The notes below the pieces were generated by a model, which saw only the letters and a program-made list of their open reading frames with translations, had not been told where the DNA came from and ran no database searches. DNA of 64,000 bases from Takifugu bimaculatus (lineage: Eukaryota > Chordata > Actinopteri > Tetraodontiformes > Tetraodontidae): assembly GCA_004026145.2 (NCBI GenBank), contig CP034986.1, positions 19,984,406 to 20,048,405 on the forward strand, in the 5' to 3' direction. Positions 60,231 to 64,000 of the stretch are shown here, in pieces (position 1 is the first letter of the stretch; every line of letters starts with the position of its first letter). Both the position numbers and the translations under genes were made by a program.

Positions 60231-60232
60231 CA
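59243..60232 (+). mobile_element. 3' end of a non-LTR retrotransposon with restriction-like endonuclease (R2/NeSL/R4-like)
   Basis: A 5'-truncated retroelement copy of about 1 kb. It keeps the C-terminal zinc finger (C-x2-C-x7-H-x3-C, codons at 59464-59511) followed by an RLE-type endonuclease region with RPDMVL and VELTVPWED. This order, finger then PD..E-type endonuclease at the C-terminus, is characteristic of R2, NeSL and R4 groups. The coding part ends at a TAG (60228-60230). It lies sense within arhgap6 intron 1. Confidence 0.75.
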
Positions 60233-63200
60233 CCTAGAGGTGTATTCAATAACTATATATATATCTGTCAGAAACAGAGCAGCAACCACATGCTGTATAG
60301 GGAAATAGCGTTAGTCATCAAGCTACTTGGCTCCACTTCTGCAAGCAAAGCATTAAACGTTACCAAGCAACAGTTTTCACCACAACAACAAATCACATTG
60401 ATATGTGTCAGAATTGTAACTTTTAAATGAAAAAAAACAATAATTTGTATGTACTTTTCATTTGTGCAACATGCACCAGAGGCTGTTATCGATGGGACAA
60501 GGTCCAGTGCCCCCTGTGGACCCAGCGTCCGTTAAGAGACAATTTATGAATTTTTGGAGGAACTTGTAAACCCCCATGATGCAAAGTGCCTTCTGGCATC
60601 ATTTACTTTACTTTAAATCCTGTGCAGCACAACTTTTCACTCTGAAGATTATGAGAGCCAGGATGCTAAAAGACGGAACAGAAGATGAGGCAAACTGTCT
60701 TGAAAGTTTATATATTTCAAGAGGAAACTGTTGGAACTGTCATGATGTTCTGCTACAGCGCGGTGTGCTTCACTGCTTCTGATTTTGGAAACACCCAACA
60801 AACTCAACCCTGCTGGCCTGAGGGGCATCATATCTTGCGAACAAAAGCAGGATATAGTTTGAACCATTCAGAGCTTTGTAGACCAAAAGTTAGGTTTGGA
60901 AATATATCCTTTGACTCACATGAAGCCACTGGACAGGTGTGACATGGTCCATTTTCCTGATGTTAGCTAATTAATTAACTAGTTAATGAAAATGAGTGCA
61001 TGAGCAAGTTTTCTCTGTTTTGTCTCTGGACAGAAAACCTTTAACAAGGTGATCGCTGATCTTTGATCTTTCATTTCTAGGGCCAAACATGTCTTGTCTG
61101 CATTCATCTGGAAAAATAATTGACACATCCCTTTATTGAACCGTATATGTATGAGAGGAGGTCAGAAACTGTCGATATATGATGACATTAAAACTGTAAA
61201 TGCATTTTTTGGCTGATACGCTCCCCTAGACCCACACTGTCTATTATGCTTGATGAAAGGTCAAATACCTCTCATAAACAGAAAAGAATGAATAATGGTA
61301 GCGTTGGTAAAACTTAGCAACCACTTTTATTTTGGAGACAAACATTTGGAGGTAAAGGACGGTGATTCACAGCTGCCTGGCAGTTTGTCTCATCCAGACT
61401 ACAATGGCAGCGTTACACCTCACCAAGCGTCCGCCTCCCCAAAACAAACTGAAATCCGCTGTTCTGCTTGAATAGTCCAAAGGAATTATTTTCCATTCTC
61501 CAACATATGTTGATATTTGTGTCGTGAGATTTGTGTATTTTTTGTGATCTCATTAACTTTAATGGGCTAAATTGCAGCATTGTCTGTTGCCCATTATCTC
61601 TATGAATACAAGCGCACAAATATTTGCATTTAGTAGTTGTAGCTGAATGTCATTATTAGGAGAGTAAATTTGGCCAATGATTTTATCACTTGAAGTCTAA
61701 AGGGACAAGTGGACAAAACTGGAATCTGTATGGGAAGAAAGAGGGACGAGTTAATCCTGAACTCTTACACACATTTGCGTCTGTGCCTGAGTGTCTAGCA
61801 AGGCTGTCTGTTTAAAGCTTGAAAGGCTTGACAGCTAAAGTAAATCACGAAGCAGTGTTCTTTTATTTTGCTTTCCTCCACTAAGTGATTTCCTGGTGCG
61901 TAACAGGTTTATTTAAAGTTGGAGTCCTAAATGTTCCATGTGTTTGAAGTTTGAACCTTTTGTCCATGTGAAAAAGACGGTCTCTTTTTTTGTTTTTCTT
62001 GAGGACACTGGGGTTATGTCTTTAGTTGTTTCTAGTGCTCTGTAGGAAAGCTGTAGTGGGAGTTTTAAAGATGAGTTTGACGAATATTTTACCCAGAGAT
62101 CTGGCACTTCATCGACCTATTTTAGACTATTTTAAGGGTAATTTGCTGACAACTGATGAATCTATTCTTGTCAAAGGTTTTAGCAGGCTTATTGGCATTA
62201 GGTTATCTGTTTGTGCATTGGAATGCACATCCATGTGGATTATGATGGGCTTTCAGCTCATTGTTTCCAGATTCAGTCAGTAATACTGGGAGTTTTTTTC
62301 CCCAATTGCTTCTCCTTTCAGCATTCCACAAGATTCTTAGCTTGACACTTGAGAAGCGGGGCTCATCCATCTCCTTCAGAATCCCTGTTGGGCACAATGC
62401 GGGAAGGGCCTCCTGTGTCCAAATGTTTGCCTTTTCGTAGCAGTGCGTGGACCCTCGTGGACCCTCCAGCTGCACGTTAGGTGGAGTTAGTGGGGCAGAA
62501 AGGGCTTCTTCAACCACAAATGAAAGTTTAGGCCACTGGGTTGGTATAGTAGGTATGGTGGCTCTTCAGGTTGTCCGCATGTTGTTTGGCTTCCATGGCT
62601 GAAGGATGCTTCTGCTGCTTCACTGCACTAAGTGGGGTGAGATAACAAGTGAGCTGACAGCAGGATAAAGCATTCCAAAAAATACTGGCGATGGAGGCCG
62701 AGTCATGACACCTTCTGACACAACCGCAATATAAAAAAGATTTGCTCTTAGCGTTTATCAGGTAAAATCAAGAGCAAGTAAACACAGACACATTAGAGAA
62801 CGCTTGTAAGCTGTCTGTCTGGATAAGGCATTAGATAAATTGCGGCAATGTCTATTCTTCCTTAGCCGCTCCCTCTTCCTGACCTCTCCTCTCCACAGAG
62901 GAATGCATGGCCAAGGGTTTCGAGTGACTCAGATGTTCATCAAAGCCGGGGTTTTGGGCAGTTCATTACGCTTTGCTCAAATTCAATTTCACCATCTCAG
63001 CGGCGAGGCTGCAGCACTGACCTGTCTGCAGCTGAAAAATGAACACCGCCTTCTCCGTCTACCTGCATTAACCATCCCCTGCTCTCCCTTTCCTCATTGT
63101 TAGCTTGTGTCTACAGTGAACATATTGCCAATCCATCAGCGAGGGTCTATTTCCTGCCCCCTTCTTCCACACGCCACAGTATCTCTGTAAAAGACAATCT

Positions 63201-63628
63201 GCAGTTTTCATTCTTAGTTAGCTAATATCTCAGCTTTTTCATCAGTTTACTTCTGTGAAAGTAAAACAGAATCCAAATTCTGAAAATAAAGAGTTTGAAC
63301 CTAAAAGAGGTACTCCAATTAAATCTGGACGCACTCAAGTTAATTAATTAGAGCACCTTGTATCATTCTGTGGGCTCTAATGTGTAAATTACACATAATT
63401 CAACTTTTAAAATGTTTTCTACTGTTATTTTTGTGCATAAAAAGGTGTGAATGCAGCTGTCATTTGATAAACATCATTTCTGAGGGAATATACTTGTTAA
63501 TAGCAACAGTGTGCTAACGTTGCTATTCAGTATTTTTTTTACAGTTAATATCTGTTAACCACAGAGGCTTCATTCCAATTTGATCAGTGCACTGATGGTT
63601 CTCTACTGCTACTGTTAACTTTAATCAG
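60233..63628 (+). other. Last part of arhgap6 intron 1
   Basis: No exon or clear element seen until the acceptor TTAATCAG at 63628. A pyrimidine-rich and then mixed block at about 62850-63110 has an open frame of 87 codons but no matching donor, so it is not called. Confidence 0.45.
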
Positions 63629-63788
63629 GGTGATTTTACCTGGAACAGCCTGTCGGGAAGGAGCGTCCGTCTGGCACCTGTTGACATCCAGAGTCTGTCA
63701 GAGCTGGAGAGGGCCCGGCTGCAGGAAGTGGCCTTCACCCGTTTACACCAGGACTACGACCTGGGATGCCAGATAACCATGCCAAAAG
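63629..63788 (+). CDS. arhgap6: ARHGAP6 coding exon 2
   Basis: Begins after AG at 63627-63628 and ends before GTGAGTG (63789). It encodes GDFTWNSLSGRSVRLAPVDI, then QSLSELERARLQEVAFTRLH, QDYDLGCQITMPK, plus one base of the next codon (phase 1). This closely follows vertebrate ARHGAP6 (GDFTWNSMSGRSVRL.., SLSELERARLQEVAF, CQITIPKD). It connects in phase 0 to exon 1 (ends 20578) and equally to the alternative first exon (ends 44298). The RhoGAP domain is encoded by later exons beyond the window. Confidence 0.95.
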
Positions 63789-64000
63789 GTGAGTGAACAC
63801 GTGTGCTGTAATGCAGAGTTTAACGCCATTACACAAGTTTTATGTCTGTTCCGGTCGGGTGGGATTTACTGCTGCAGCCGTGAGACCGTGACATTTATTT
63901 GACTTCTAAGAGTGGAAAAACACATCTGTGACTGCCTCCGGAACTGTGGCAAATGATGCTCATTTGGTGATCTGAGTCAGGTTCGCTGCTTCATGCAGCT
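63789..64000 (+). other. Start of arhgap6 intron 2
   Basis: Begins with a consensus donor GTGAGT; no further exon before the window ends. Confidence 0.8.

Noticed and set aside
62840..63103. 87-codon frame shortly before arhgap6 exon 2
   Set aside because: No donor in phase with exon 2 and no match to remembered ARHGAP6 sequence.
20579..63628. A nested amelogenin gene as in mammals
   Set aside because: No Pro/Gln-rich amelogenin-like frame was seen on the antisense strand, in keeping with its absence from teleosts.

Overview
This is a stretch of a bony-fish (teleost) chromosome. The evidence is a Rex3 retrotransposon (a fish RTE-clade LINE), a Tc1-type DNA transposon, many (CA)n/(GT)n microsatellites, spliced genes with GT..AG introns, and two genes, msl3 and arhgap6, that are also neighbours on the human X chromosome (Xp22.2). 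Only the raw sequence was read: gene names rest on remembered family sequences, and splice sites were checked by reading-frame continuity.

Layout: (1) 1-3.6 kb has no recognised gene but a fragment of a palindromic repeat. (2) 3594-3967, minus strand, holds two linked exons of a gene I cannot identify. (3) 6314-14065, minus strand, is a complete msl3 gene: 14 coding exons that join in frame into 544 codons, with a defective Tc1-like element in intron 1. (4) 14.2-19.9 kb is the head-to-head intergenic region between msl3 and arhgap6. It contains a short hairpin, a doubtful solo LTR and a 2.27 kb 5'-truncated Rex3 copy flanked by a 12-bp duplication. (5) From 20090 to the window end, plus strand, is the 5' part of arhgap6: coding exon 1 (20090-20578), a 43 kb intron 1, exon 2 (63629-63788) and the start of intron 2. 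The rest of the gene, including the RhoGAP catalytic domain, lies outside the window.

Intron 1 of arhgap6 is mostly non-coding. Inside it I see a probable alternative promoter and first exon (about 43.9-44.3 kb) whose splice phase matches exon 2, a pogo-like DNA transposon invaded by a 33-40 bp minisatellite carrying telomere-like motifs (27.4-28.5 kb), the 3' end of a non-LTR retrotransposon with a restriction-like endonuclease (59.2-60.2 kb), small repeat duplications, many microsatellites, and AT-rich blocks that could be conserved regulatory elements. A 25-nt antisense sequence with good splice sites (31361-31385, minus) is a speculative micro-exon.

Functionally, msl3 encodes a chromatin reader of the MSL histone H4K16 acetyltransferase complex and arhgap6 a Rho GTPase-activating protein; they are neighbours by conserved synteny, not members of one pathway. 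I found no tRNA, rRNA or CRISPR feature, and no clear new biological system. The most open items are the unidentified gene, the alternative arhgap6 start, and the telomere-motif minisatellite inside a transposon.
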